Assembly (NCBI GenBank): GCA_017536475.1
Contig: JAFXHH010000003.1
Span: 186,001 to 250,000, forward strand
Source: Clostridia bacterium
Lineage (GTDB): Bacteria > Bacillota > Clostridia > Oscillospirales > CAG-272
DNA: 64,000 nucleotides
Reading direction: 5' to 3'
Part shown: in pieces, positions 23,337-32,087 of the stretch
Position numbering within the stretch: the stretch's first letter is position 1
Layout of the letters: the number at the start of each line of letters is the position of its first letter
Translations under genes and position numbers: made by a program
The notes under the pieces: generated by a model
The model's database searches: none
Seen by the model: only the letters and a program-made list of their open reading frames with translations
What the model was told of the DNA's origin: nothing

Positions 23337-24797
23337 TTAAATATCAAGCTTATAGCGACATTTTATCGAATTGATGACATTTCCGAGGTTGTATATCAAA
23401 ATTCCTATAAATACAAGACTTACGCCGAGAACGACCACCGATGAATACTCTACTATCCACTTGGCGCCTACTATCAAATAAGGGTGATTGGCATATACGT
23501 AATAAACATTTGCCAATGCCATAATAATAGCCGACAAAGTGCAGGCGATCGCCCCCTTTAAAAAATACGTTTTCTCTGCTTTATAGCTTTGCTTCTCTTT
23601 CGTAAAGCAGATATCGGTATGTTTTCCGTAGATCTCCCAAACCATTATTAGAGTGAAAATAAAGGTTATTATGAACGTTACGGATTCGGCTATACTTAAG
23701 CCAATGAGGAGATTATAGGCATCATAGGTCTCCGATTTTGACAAGGCGGTGTCGGAGTAGAATTTTACCGTTGAAAAATACGTTATTGCAGACAGTATAG
23801 TACTTATCGTTGCGGATGAGATCACAAGTACCCACTTTTTAGAATATTTCCGAAGCGTTACCGCTGAGAAAATTACGACCATAGCGAACAAAAATCCGGG
23901 AATTACCTTGACTTCATTCACATATAGATTTAAGCAAAGCACCGACGCAACTATTAAGGATGAAATTCCCATAATGAGCTTGCGAACTACGTACAAATCG
24001 GGATTTTCGGTTGCAAATGCAACGTATTTTTTCGAGACGTTGTTAATAAAAGGCGTATCCATTCGTATCTTCGAGCAATAGCCGAGCATTTTGATAAGAC
24101 AGGCTATACTGATCGGTGCAAGAAGAACGATCAGTAGTATGCGAAGGTGCACTACAAATGCGTAGGAGGTGTTTGTGGCGAGTGTGGTCAATTCGGGCAA
24201 TATGTTCGCAAGAGCTTGACCTAATACCAAAGAAACGGTCAAAAAATACGCCTTTTCGGTCAAATTTCTTTTGCTTTCGCGCACCAATACGGTTTTATGA
24301 CCCGTTTTTTTGTCGACCTTTTCCCTTTTGGTTATCTTTTTGAGATATATCGCAGTACCGTCGTTATACATTCCAAGCGAGAGCATGCCCTCAAACAAGC
24401 TTCGGTATGCGGGGATCAGCACTACCATTTCAAAAAGCCCGAATACGAAGACGAACAGTAATATTCCAACTGCCATTTCGGATTCGTGGAATACGCCGAC
24501 CGCCCAATCCTCCGCGCCGTCGTAAACGGGAGTGTTTGCTGACTCGTATATAAAGCTGTAAAGCATATATAGTGCAACGTATTTCAGTATGCTTACGAGG
24601 ATCGCTTTTCTAAAACCGAGAAAAGCCTCGTATATTCGGGGATTTATGTCGGCAAGGTTGACGATCGCGGCGCATAAGAGTATATAACCGATGAAATCGG
24701 GGAGAGGGTCGATAAGAGTGTATCTCGGCTCAAAAAGGAACAAAAATGCCAGAGGCATCAGCGAAAAGCCGATATTCTTTTTCAGTTTTCCGTTCAT
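23337..24797 (-). CDS. Polytopic membrane protein, unknown
   Basis: The 486-residue protein has about ten to twelve hydrophobic segments. A conserved-looking start (IGFSLMPLAFLFLFEPRYTLIDPLPDFIGYILLCAAI) places DPLPD between the first two helices, and a charged cytoplasmic loop of about 30 residues lies near residue 160 (KITKREKVDKKTGHK). No transport or enzyme motif was recognised. It follows the 239-residue membrane protein gene by 14 bases and probably shares the secA transcript. This may point to a role at the membrane or in export (inference). Confidence 0.65.
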   Translation of the reverse strand: MNGKLKKNIGFSLMPLAFLFLFEPRYTLIDPLPDFIGYILLCAAIVNLADINPRIYEAFLGFRKAILVSILKYVALYMLYSFIYESANTPVYDGAEDWAVGVFHESEMAVGILLFVFVFGLFEMVVLIPAYRSLFEGMLSLGMYNDGTAIYLKKITKREKVDKKTGHKTVLVRESKRNLTEKAYFLTVSLVLGQALANILPELTTLATNTSYAFVVHLRILLIVLLAPISIACLIKMLGYCSKIRMDTPFINNVSKKYVAFATENPDLYVVRKLIMGISSLIVASVLCLNLYVNEVKVIPGFLFAMVVIFSAVTLRKYSKKWVLVISSATISTILSAITYFSTVKFYSDTALSKSETYDAYNLLIGLSIAESVTFIITFIFTLIMVWEIYGKHTDICFTKEKQSYKAEKTYFLKGAIACTLSAIIMALANVYYVYANHPYLIVGAKWIVEYSSVVVLGVSLVFIGILIYNLGNVINSIKCRYKLDI

Positions 24798-24811
24798 CTT
24801 AACCCTTCTCT

Positions 24812-25531
24812 CTACTTTTTCTTCTTCGATTTCTTCTTTTGATTCTTTGCCTTGAGCTTGCTTTCGTAATATTCCTTCATTTCCTCGATAGCCTTTTCTT
24901 CCTTTGCTTCTTTCGCATCGCGTATCTTGTTTACGAATTCAAACCGAGATCTCTTTTTCGGCATATCCTCCTGCCCTTCGGGACAGATCATTGCGTAGCA
25001 TTTGAACAAGAGCCAAGCATTGAGTAAGGTGTATAAGAGCCGCAGGATGAGAAGTATCGTTAAAAAGAACGAAGGATCGCTTTGAATAAAGCCTATCGGG
25101 AAAAACAAGAGGATCTGATATGCGTTAAAGAGCACAACGAAAATAACGTTTCTGATAGCTTTTTGTCTTGTTTCCAAAAGTTCTACTCTTCGTGAAAGAT
25201 CTGTTATGCCGTAAAGCAAAGCGAGATTAAATGCAAAATTTACAACGAGCTTTATCCAATCGTATACAGTTGCGAAGACACCCGAAGAAATGCCCCAGCC
25301 AAGCGCGAAAAACGAATCGATCCAGACTACAGTTCCCCAAAAGGAGCATAAGATCATCAGAACGCTTCCAACAAGCGCGAAAATGAATGCAGGACTGTAC
25401 TTTCGGAGCTCGCAGAGTCCAAGATACATCAAGAAGCCACCTATAAGCATTCCTGCGAAGATATAGTTTCCCATACCCGCGCTTGCAACAAAGGCAAACA
25501 TATAGCCGATCAACAGTAAACCAAAGCCCAT
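24812..25531 (-). CDS. Membrane protein with lysine-rich tail, unknown
   Basis: The 239-residue protein has six or so hydrophobic helices in residues 1-180, then a charged cytoplasmic tail. The last 50 residues are almost all Lys, Glu and Ala and end in a run of Lys; the tail is likely a helix that could touch membrane lipid or RNA. The gene begins 39 bases after secA and is followed 14 bases later by another membrane-protein gene, forming an apparent three-gene unit. Family not recognised. Confidence 0.65.
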   Translation of the reverse strand: MGFGLLLIGYMFAFVASAGMGNYIFAGMLIGGFLMYLGLCELRKYSPAFIFALVGSVLMILCSFWGTVVWIDSFFALGWGISSGVFATVYDWIKLVVNFAFNLALLYGITDLSRRVELLETRQKAIRNVIFVVLFNAYQILLFFPIGFIQSDPSFFLTILLILRLLYTLLNAWLLFKCYAMICPEGQEDMPKKRSRFEFVNKIRDAKEAKEEKAIEEMKEYYESKLKAKNQKKKSKKKK

Positions 25532-25570
25532 TGATAATTCCTTTCGTTAGCCGTAATTTAAAATTTACGG

Positions 25571-28330
25571 TCAGGCGTCGCTTTTTCCTGCCGCGCCACA
25601 GCAGTTCTTATATTTTTTACCCGATCCGCAAGGGCAAGGATCGTTTCTGCCTACCTTTTGTGCGGCATCCTTGCGAATGCTGACCTTTTTAACGGTTTTA
25701 GTCGTTCCGCCCTCGAAGCCTGCAGTCAAAGGATTGGCGACCTGAACTCTCTTTATTTGTTGAGTAGGTCTCGGGACTACGGAGAGGAGCATTCTGACGG
25801 TCTTGTCGCGGATCTCCTCAATCATATTGTCGAACATATCGCCGCCCGTGATCCTGTATTCGCTGACGGGATCTCGGTTAGCGTATGCCTGAAGATTGAT
25901 CATACCCTTGAGATCGTCCATAGCGTCTATATGCTCCATCCAAGCTGTATCGACGTTGCGAAGCAATATCGAGCGCTGTATCTCAAGATAGGTCTCTCTG
26001 CCGAAGAGCTTTTCTTTTTCGTCGTACTTTTCGTTCAGGCGGGTCTCAAGCATATTGAGGACATCTTCTCTCTTGAGCTTTTTGAGCTCGTCGGGAGTAT
26101 ATTGGAAGTCATCTTCGGAGCAAAGATACTGAAGATCTGCACGCAAAGAATCAAAGCTCCAATTTTCCGCCGACTCGTCTGACGTGTTATACATAACTCG
26201 ATCGCGGACGGTCGAAAGCATCATCTTCTTGATGATCTCCTCGATTCCCTCGCCGCCTTCAAGTACGTCACCTCTCTGCTTGTAAATGAGCGTTCTTTGC
26301 TGGTTCATAACGTCATCGTATGCAAGTACGTTCTTTCTGCGCTTGAAGTTGTTGTCCTCTATTCTCTTTTGGGCACTCTCAATCGAGTTGGAGAGCATTT
26401 TTGCATCGATAGGGGTATTTTCATCAAGACCAAGTCGGTCAACGAGACCGATAATTCTGTCAGAGCCGAAAAGGCGCATAAGATCGTCCTCAAGCGAGAG
26501 ATAGAAACGTGATTCACCGGGGTCGCCCTGACGTCCCGAACGACCGCGAAGCTGATTGTCTATACGACGGCTCTCGTGTCTTTCCGTGCCGAGAATAAAG
26601 AGTCCACCCACTTCTCTGACCTGCTCGGCTTCGGGCGCGATCTCCTTTTTGTGCTTCTCGTAAAGCTCGGAGAAGAGCTTTCTTGCCTCGATTATTTCCT
26701 CATTATCGGTATCCGACGTGCCGTTTGCCTCGGCAATTATCTCATCGGGAATTCCCTTTGATCTCATTTCCTGCTTTGCCAAGAATTCGGGATTGCCGCC
26801 GAGCATAATGTCGGTTCCACGTCCTGCCATATTGGTTGAAATGGTTACCGCGCCAAGCTTACCTGCCTGTGCTACGATCTCTGCCTCTTTGGCGTGGAAT
26901 TTTGCGTTAAGCACGGTGTGCTTGATTCCCGCGTTCATAAGTCTGCGCGAAAGCTCCTCGGATTTCTCGATCGAGACAGTACCGACGAGTACGGGCTGTC
27001 CCTTTGCGTGACATTCCTTGATCTGCTCTATGACAGCGTTATATTTTCCGTTTACCGTCTTATATACCGCGTCGGGATGATCTGCTCTTATCATCGGCTT
27101 ATTAGTGGGAACCTCAACGACGTCGAGATAATAGATCTCCTTGAACTCGTTTTCCTCGGTCAGAGCCGTACCCGTCATACCCGAGAGTTTTTTATACATT
27201 CTGAAGTAGTTCTGGAAGGTGATGGTCGCAAGAGTCTTGTTCTCCTTCTCTACCTTAACTCCTTCCTTTGCCTCGATAGCCTGATGCAAGCCGTCGGAGT
27301 ATCTTCTTCCGGGCATTATACGTCCCGTAAATTCGTCAACTATAAGAACGCCCTTGTCCGTAACCACGTATTGCTGATCACGGAACATTGTGCCGTGTGC
27401 CTTGATCGCCTGGTTTACGTAGTGCATAAGATCGGCATTTTCGGGATCGGTGAAGTTCTCAACTCCGAAAAACGCCTCTGCCTTGCGAGCTCCTCGAGGG
27501 GTGAGAACGGCATTTCTTGCCTTTTCGTCGACGATATAATCCGCGTCGATATCGTCCTGCTCCTCCTTGGTGTCGATCTCCTTGGTTACAAGCTTGCGGA
27601 GCGTGCGCGCGAAGCGGTCGGCTCTCTCGTACATATCGGTTGGCTCGTCGCCTGCTCCCGAAATGATAAGAGGAGTTCTCGCCTCGTCAACGAGTATCGA
27701 GTCGACCTCGTCCACGATAGCAAATGCGTGACCTCTTTGCACCATTCTCTCCTTGTAAACGACCATATTGTCACGGAGATAGTCAAAGCCGAATTCGTTA
27801 TTCGTTCCGTAGGTTATATCTGCCCGATAAGCTGCCTGCTTTTCAGCGTTGCTCATACCGGGAACTACGAGTCCCGTAGTAAGTCCCATAAAGCCGTAAA
27901 CCCTGCCCATCTCCTCGCTGTCACGACGCGCAAGGTAGTCGTTTACGGTTACGATATGAACGCCGTTGCCTGCAAGAGCGTTGAGGTATGCGGGGAGAGT
28001 TGCCACGAGAGTTTTGCCTTCACCCGTTTTCATTTCGGCAATTCTGCCCTGATGAAGTATGATACCGCCAAGCAACTGAACGTGGAAGGGTCTCTTGCCG
28101 AGAACTCTCCAATCGGCCTCTCTCACTGCCGCAAACGCATCGGGTAGAATATCGTCGAGCGTTTCTCCAGCCGCAAGTCTTCCTTTAAGGGTTGCGGTTA
28201 CTTCTTTGAGCTCCTCGTCAGTCATTGCGGAGTATTTTGAAGCCAATGCCTCTATCTGATTAGCGATCTTTTCAAGCTTTTTGATCTGACGATCGCTGTA
28301 AGTGCCAAAAATTTTTGTTCCGAGTCCCAT
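25571..28330 (-). CDS. secA: Protein translocase ATPase SecA
   Basis: The 919-residue motor drives proteins through SecYEG. Walker A is seen as MKTGEGKTLVA near residue 100, the DEVD Walker B (IVDEVDSILVDEARTPLIISG) near 205, and NMAGRGTDI and ERHESRRIDNQLRGRSGRQGDPG in the second motor domain. The C-terminus carries the SEC-C zinc motif RNDPCPCGSGKKYKNCCG, which binds SecB or the ribosome. Two membrane-protein genes follow closely. The promoter lies at 28411-28439. Confidence 0.98.
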   Translation of the reverse strand: MGLGTKIFGTYSDRQIKKLEKIANQIEALASKYSAMTDEELKEVTATLKGRLAAGETLDDILPDAFAAVREADWRVLGKRPFHVQLLGGIILHQGRIAEMKTGEGKTLVATLPAYLNALAGNGVHIVTVNDYLARRDSEEMGRVYGFMGLTTGLVVPGMSNAEKQAAYRADITYGTNNEFGFDYLRDNMVVYKERMVQRGHAFAIVDEVDSILVDEARTPLIISGAGDEPTDMYERADRFARTLRKLVTKEIDTKEEQDDIDADYIVDEKARNAVLTPRGARKAEAFFGVENFTDPENADLMHYVNQAIKAHGTMFRDQQYVVTDKGVLIVDEFTGRIMPGRRYSDGLHQAIEAKEGVKVEKENKTLATITFQNYFRMYKKLSGMTGTALTEENEFKEIYYLDVVEVPTNKPMIRADHPDAVYKTVNGKYNAVIEQIKECHAKGQPVLVGTVSIEKSEELSRRLMNAGIKHTVLNAKFHAKEAEIVAQAGKLGAVTISTNMAGRGTDIMLGGNPEFLAKQEMRSKGIPDEIIAEANGTSDTDNEEIIEARKLFSELYEKHKKEIAPEAEQVREVGGLFILGTERHESRRIDNQLRGRSGRQGDPGESRFYLSLEDDLMRLFGSDRIIGLVDRLGLDENTPIDAKMLSNSIESAQKRIEDNNFKRRKNVLAYDDVMNQQRTLIYKQRGDVLEGGEGIEEIIKKMMLSTVRDRVMYNTSDESAENWSFDSLRADLQYLCSEDDFQYTPDELKKLKREDVLNMLETRLNEKYDEKEKLFGRETYLEIQRSILLRNVDTAWMEHIDAMDDLKGMINLQAYANRDPVSEYRITGGDMFDNMIEEIRDKTVRMLLSVVPRPTQQIKRVQVANPLTAGFEGGTTKTVKKVSIRKDAAQKVGRNDPCPCGSGKKYKNCCGAAGKSDA

Positions 28331-28410
28331 AAATGACCCCTTTCAAGTGATTTTATGATTTTTTGCGCCGATCTTCCCGCCGCAAGCCATAGTTATTCAT
28401 TATAAATCAT

Positions 28411-28439
28411 ATTATACTATATTATTTGCTCCAAAGCAA
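28411..28439 (-). promoter_or_regulatory. Promoter of secA
   Basis: On the minus strand TTGCTT (28434-28439), 17 bases, TATAAT (28411-28416). The leader is about 75 bases and no stem-loop was seen in it. Confidence 0.68.
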
Positions 28440-28467
28440 CCTATATTTGTAAATTTTCGTAAAACAC

Positions 28468-28496
28468 TTGAAAAAGAGCTGTTGGTGATATATAAT
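28468..28496 (+). promoter_or_regulatory. Promoter of trmL-mnmA
   Basis: TTGAAA (28468-28473), 17 bases, TATAAT (28491-28496), divergent from secA. Confidence 0.78.
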
Positions 28497-28532
28497 TAGA
28501 GTAACTAATTACGTTTTCAGAGGTCAGAACGA

Positions 28533-29030
28533 ATGTCACGTATCAATATAGTTCTCTGCGAGCCCGAAATACCGCAAAACACGGGAAATATCGCTCGAAC
28601 CTGCGCCGCAACCGGTGCTTCACTTCATCTCATACGTCCCTTGGGATTTGAGATCGATAACGCCAAGCTCAAACGCGCGGGGCTTGATTATTGGGATAAG
28701 CTCGATATAACCTTTTACGACGGTCTTGACGATTTTTACTCCAAGCACCCCGAGGCTAAGGTCTATTATTTTTCAACCAAAGCAAAGCATAAATATTCCG
28801 ACGTCACCTACCCAGATGACGCGTGGATAATGTTCGGCAAGGAGACCAAGGGACTTCCCGAGGAGCTGCTCTATGCAAACCCCGACACCTGCGTCCGCAT
28901 TCCGATGCGAGACGGATTGCGCTCGCTCAATCTTTCAAACTCGGTTGCTATTGCGGTCTATGAGATACTTCGTCAGAGAGATTTTGAGGATATGCAGGAA
29001 TGCGGCGAGCTGACAAAATATAACTGGTAA
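28533..29030 (+). CDS. trmL: tRNA (cytidine/uridine-34 2'-O)-methyltransferase
   Basis: The 165-residue SPOUT enzyme begins INIVLCEPEIPQNTGNIARTCAATG, the family hallmark, and has GKETKGLPEELL (motif 2) and IPMRDGLRSLNLSNSVAIAVYE (motif 3), which make up the knotted S-adenosylmethionine site. TrmL methylates the ribose of the wobble base in tRNA-Leu isoacceptors. It is followed 13 bases later by mnmA, another wobble-position enzyme, so the pair forms a tRNA-34 modification operon. Confidence 0.94.
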   Translation: MSRINIVLCEPEIPQNTGNIARTCAATGASLHLIRPLGFEIDNAKLKRAGLDYWDKLDITFYDGLDDFYSKHPEAKVYYFSTKAKHKYSDVTYPDDAWIMFGKETKGLPEELLYANPDTCVRIPMRDGLRSLNLSNSVAIAVYEILRQRDFEDMQECGELTKYNW

Positions 29031-29043
29031 TAAAGGAAAAACT

Positions 29044-30105
29044 ATGATAGAAAAGAAAAAGGTCTCTGTTGCGATGAGTGGCGGCATTGATAGCGCGGTC
29101 GCGGCACTGATTACTCTTGAGCAAGGATACGAGGTCAGCGGGGTTACTATGAAGCTCTGTCCGAAGATCAGTAATGACGGCACGGATCTTACCCTTAACG
29201 ATATCGCCGATGCCAAGGCTGTTTGTGATAAGATCGGCATTGAGCACACCGTTTATGATCTCGAAGATAGGTTCCACGATACCGTCGTGAAGGATTTTAT
29301 CGACACCTACGTGTCGGGCGGAACGCCAAATCCTTGTATCGTTTGCAACAAGCTTCTCAAATTCGGTACATTGCTTGATATGGAGATTGCACGCGGAGCA
29401 GACCTTGTTGCAACAGGACATTACGCTCAAATAGAAGAAAAAAACGGACGCTTTCTTTTGAGAAAAGCTACGGACGAAAAAAAGGACCAAAGCTATATGC
29501 TCTGGGCGCTCTCCCAGCATCAGTTATCTCACACGCTTTTCCCTCTCGGCTCGCTTACCAAGTCCGAAATAAGAAGGATGGGCGAGGATAACGGATTTGT
29601 TATAGCACACAAAAGTGACAGTCAGGACATCTGCTTCGTGCCCGACGGAGATTATGCGGCGTTCATCGAAAAGGAGCGCGATGAAGTGTTTCCCGAAGGA
29701 GATTATATCGACGAACACGGAAATATTCTCGGCAGACACAAGGGTGTGATCCATTATACGATTGGTCAGCGCAAGGGACTTGGGATCTCAATGGGACGGC
29801 ACATTTTTGTTGCGGCAAAGGATGCCGAGAAAAATACCGTCACGCTAGCCGATGAGGACAAGCTGTTTACGAATACCGTCGTAATAAGAGGCATAAATCT
29901 CATTCCCTTTGACAAAATTGAAGGGAAAATAAGAGTAAAAGCAAAGATCCGTTACCGTCATGCCGAAAGCGACGTTTATGCCGAGCAAACGGGACTCGAC
30001 GAGATAACGTTGACCTTCGATGAGCCGCAAAGAGCACCTGCAAAGGGTCAGTCGGCAGTTATGTACGACGGCGACTATGTCATCGGCGGCGGCATAATTC
30101 AATAA
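29044..30105 (+). CDS. mnmA: tRNA-specific 2-thiouridylase MnmA
   Basis: The 353-residue PP-loop enzyme uses ATP and persulfide sulfur to make 2-thiouridine at U34 of tRNA-Lys, Glu and Gln. The PP-loop SGGIDS is at residues 12-17. NPCIVCN places the catalytic Cys at 98 or 101, and SQDICFVPDGDY has the second catalytic Cys. GHYAQIEEKNGRFLLRKATDEKKDQSY and IGQRKGLGI are further family marks. It follows trmL directly and ends in a strong bidirectional terminator. No cysteine desulfurase is near to supply sulfur. Confidence 0.95.
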   Translation: MIEKKKVSVAMSGGIDSAVAALITLEQGYEVSGVTMKLCPKISNDGTDLTLNDIADAKAVCDKIGIEHTVYDLEDRFHDTVVKDFIDTYVSGGTPNPCIVCNKLLKFGTLLDMEIARGADLVATGHYAQIEEKNGRFLLRKATDEKKDQSYMLWALSQHQLSHTLFPLGSLTKSEIRRMGEDNGFVIAHKSDSQDICFVPDGDYAAFIEKERDEVFPEGDYIDEHGNILGRHKGVIHYTIGQRKGLGISMGRHIFVAAKDAEKNTVTLADEDKLFTNTVVIRGINLIPFDKIEGKIRVKAKIRYRHAESDVYAEQTGLDEITLTFDEPQRAPAKGQSAVMYDGDYVIGGGIIQ

Positions 30106-30152
30106 AAATTCGCGCTCGTGGCGGAATAACCGCCGCGGCGCGAAATTTTTTT
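30106..30152. terminator. Bidirectional terminator
   Basis: A long GC-rich stem, AATTCGCGC and GGCGG on the left and CCGCC and GCGCGAAATT on the right, with T7 on the plus strand and A-rich sequence on the minus strand, between mnmA and the DUF4037 gene. Confidence 0.85.
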
Positions 30153-31083
30153 AGTTGCTGTAAAAAACGTGCAGATTTCTTATCTCTGAATTTGATATTT
30201 GATCATTGATAGAATACGCGTGAGATTCAAGAAAACCGCAAGTGGCTTCGGTTATCCCCTGCTTTTTGAATTCTTCAATGAATACCGAGCTGATCTCCTC
30301 TATCAAAAGCTCGATCTTCAAGGTCTCGTCGGAAGGCAGAGTGACAAGCGGTTCAAGCTTTTCGGCAAGAAAATTCAGCCTGGGAAGCTCGCGCATAGCT
30401 CGGAATATCCACTTATAATATGGAGCGTGACGGCGTTCGAGCAGGAAGATCATCTCGCATGCATTTCTTGCAAACTCATCAAGTGCAAGTCTTGCCGCGC
30501 CAATTTCTCCGTGAGCTATACAGCGCTTATAATTATATTGACCCGACTGTGCCATATGTAACGCACACGATGCAATCTTTTTTAGTCTGACGTCTTCGGG
30601 CATACCATTTTTTATGATCTCGCGCACTCTTGTAAATTCGCCGAGAGGGTCACAAAAGACCTCTCCGTTGGTCGCCTCGGCAAAATAGTGCGATGGCGTG
30701 TAGAGCCAATCCTGCCAGCACTCAGGTGCACCTCGTCTGCCCGTATAGGCAGAATAAAACTCAGATATCGTACGTACTCCCTTTTCCTTCGAGCCCAGAG
30801 CACTCTTATCAAGGCATTTCACACCCATAAATTCTTTTGGGAGCTTTGAATAAGCCCTAAAAAGTCGGAACCCGAAGGCTTGCTCATCTTCTTCGGTCAG
30901 CCATATACAAAATCCAGGTTCAAAGTCGTGATCGAGGGAGATATCGTCGTCAAACCCGAAGCATTCCGAGCCGTGACCGACAAGTCCAACCGCTATCCTG
31001 TCCAAATACTCTGAAAAATCTTTTTCGAGCATAGGCTTACCGTATTCTTCAAAATATGCTCTTGAAAGCTCAATTCCCTTCAT
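30151..31083 (-). CDS. DUF4037 family nucleotidyltransferase-like protein
   Basis: The 310-residue protein has GLVGHGSECFGFDDDISLDHDF near residues 32-53. The Gly-Ser followed by spaced Asp residues is the pattern of the nucleotidyltransferase (Pol beta) fold, and the C-terminal half is helical. The family is DUF4037, uncharacterised to my knowledge. A longer frame opens at 31188, but the conserved start and AGAGGATAT point to the ATG at 31083. It overlaps the end of the upstream TPR gene by 14 bases, so the two proteins are coupled in translation and may act together. An AMP- or nucleotide-transfer activity is an inference. Confidence 0.8.
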   Translation of the reverse strand: MKGIELSRAYFEEYGKPMLEKDFSEYLDRIAVGLVGHGSECFGFDDDISLDHDFEPGFCIWLTEEDEQAFGFRLFRAYSKLPKEFMGVKCLDKSALGSKEKGVRTISEFYSAYTGRRGAPECWQDWLYTPSHYFAEATNGEVFCDPLGEFTRVREIIKNGMPEDVRLKKIASCALHMAQSGQYNYKRCIAHGEIGAARLALDEFARNACEMIFLLERRHAPYYKWIFRAMRELPRLNFLAEKLEPLVTLPSDETLKIELLIEEISSVFIEEFKKQGITEATCGFLESHAYSINDQISNSEIRNLHVFYSN

Positions 31084-31855
31084 ATATCCTCTCGGCCAGA
31101 GCCTTGAGCTCTGCTCCCTTTTCAAAATATCCGAAAAATTCAAACGACGGATAGCATTTTGAGCACAAAAACGCAAAATCACCGTCAAGAGTGTTTTTAT
31201 CCGATTTTAACAGATCCCAAGCCTTGTCCATCAGTGCGTACGTTCTTTCGTCAAACGGATCTTGATCGTGATAAAGATGAGCTATATTTATCAGTGTCAC
31301 CGCTATCTCTCCGCGGCAATCCTCGTTCTGCTTCAATATTTCGATCGCTTTGTAGCATGCCTCCTCTGCCTGAACATAATCACCGAGATCCTTGTATGCA
31401 GATGATATATTATTATAGAGAGCAGCCATTTTATAGTCGTTGGGGTCAAGACGGCTCTCGTATATCTCCTTGGCTTTTTCGTAGTAAGGCATTGCATTCT
31501 CTGCTTGACCAAACGCTTTCATAGTCGTGGCGCAGTTGAGATACACCGTACCCACGGATATGGGATCGCCTACTCCCTTTTGTTCGATAAGCTCGAGTGC
31601 GGAGTTAACGGCTGATAAAGCCTTCTCCCTTTCGGCTGTTCTTCTGTAATATCCCACCTTCTCATTGAGTATCTCTAAAAGTCCGCGCATATCCCCAAGC
31701 GCAATAGCCTCACTTTCCCAGTAATCTAGAAGTCTGCCGACGGCAGAAAGATCATTTTTTGAGAAAAATTCATTCAGCTTATCAAATATACGCGTCAGGG
31801 GAACGGTTTTGTAGTTTTCCTTGGAACAGCTTGAGCAGCTTATATTTTCATTCAT
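31070..31855 (-). CDS. TPR repeat protein with N-terminal CxxC
   Basis: The 261-residue protein starts with a short CSSCSK motif, then about four to five tetratricopeptide repeats from residue 45 to 210. The clearest are TVYLNCATTMKAFGQAENAMPYYEKAKEIYESR and AALYNNISSAYKDLGDYVQAEEACYKAIEIL in content and spacing. The C-terminal part has FLCSKCYPSFEFF. TPR arrays bind partner proteins; the best candidate is the DUF4037 protein whose gene overlaps its 3' end by 14 bases. GGAGG is 7-8 bases before the ATG at 31855, which I prefer to the upstream GTG or ATG codons. Confidence 0.8.
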   Translation of the reverse strand: MNENISCSSCSKENYKTVPLTRIFDKLNEFFSKNDLSAVGRLLDYWESEAIALGDMRGLLEILNEKVGYYRRTAEREKALSAVNSALELIEQKGVGDPISVGTVYLNCATTMKAFGQAENAMPYYEKAKEIYESRLDPNDYKMAALYNNISSAYKDLGDYVQAEEACYKAIEILKQNEDCRGEIAVTLINIAHLYHDQDPFDERTYALMDKAWDLLKSDKNTLDGDFAFLCSKCYPSFEFFGYFEKGAELKALAERIYEGN

Positions 31856-31898
31856 CAACTTTTCCTCCGTATAAGCTTTGGATTTTAACCTCACATCA

Positions 31899-31928
31899 AT
31901 TATAACACGCAAGGCACACGTTTGTCAA
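31899..31928 (-). promoter_or_regulatory. Promoter of the TPR-DUF4037 unit
   Basis: On the minus strand TTGACA (31923-31928), 18 bases, TATAAT (31899-31904). Confidence 0.82.
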
Positions 31929-31956
31929 TAAATGGACGTAAAATTGGGAATATCCC

Positions 31957-31985
31957 TTGACAAAATCACGCTTATCTTATATAAT
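31957..31985 (+). promoter_or_regulatory. Promoter of the antiporter-mgtC unit
   Basis: TTGACA (31957-31962), 17 bases, TATAAT (31980-31985): perfect boxes, divergent from the TPR gene promoter, leaving a leader of about 95 bases. Confidence 0.88.
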
Positions 31986-32087
31986 ATTTATATAACATAA
32001 GTTTGCGGAGACGTATCATAGCAAAAGGCGCTTTGGGGCTTTTGTTTTGGTGTGTCTTTTTGTTTTTCGCGGAAAGGAGGACGAATC

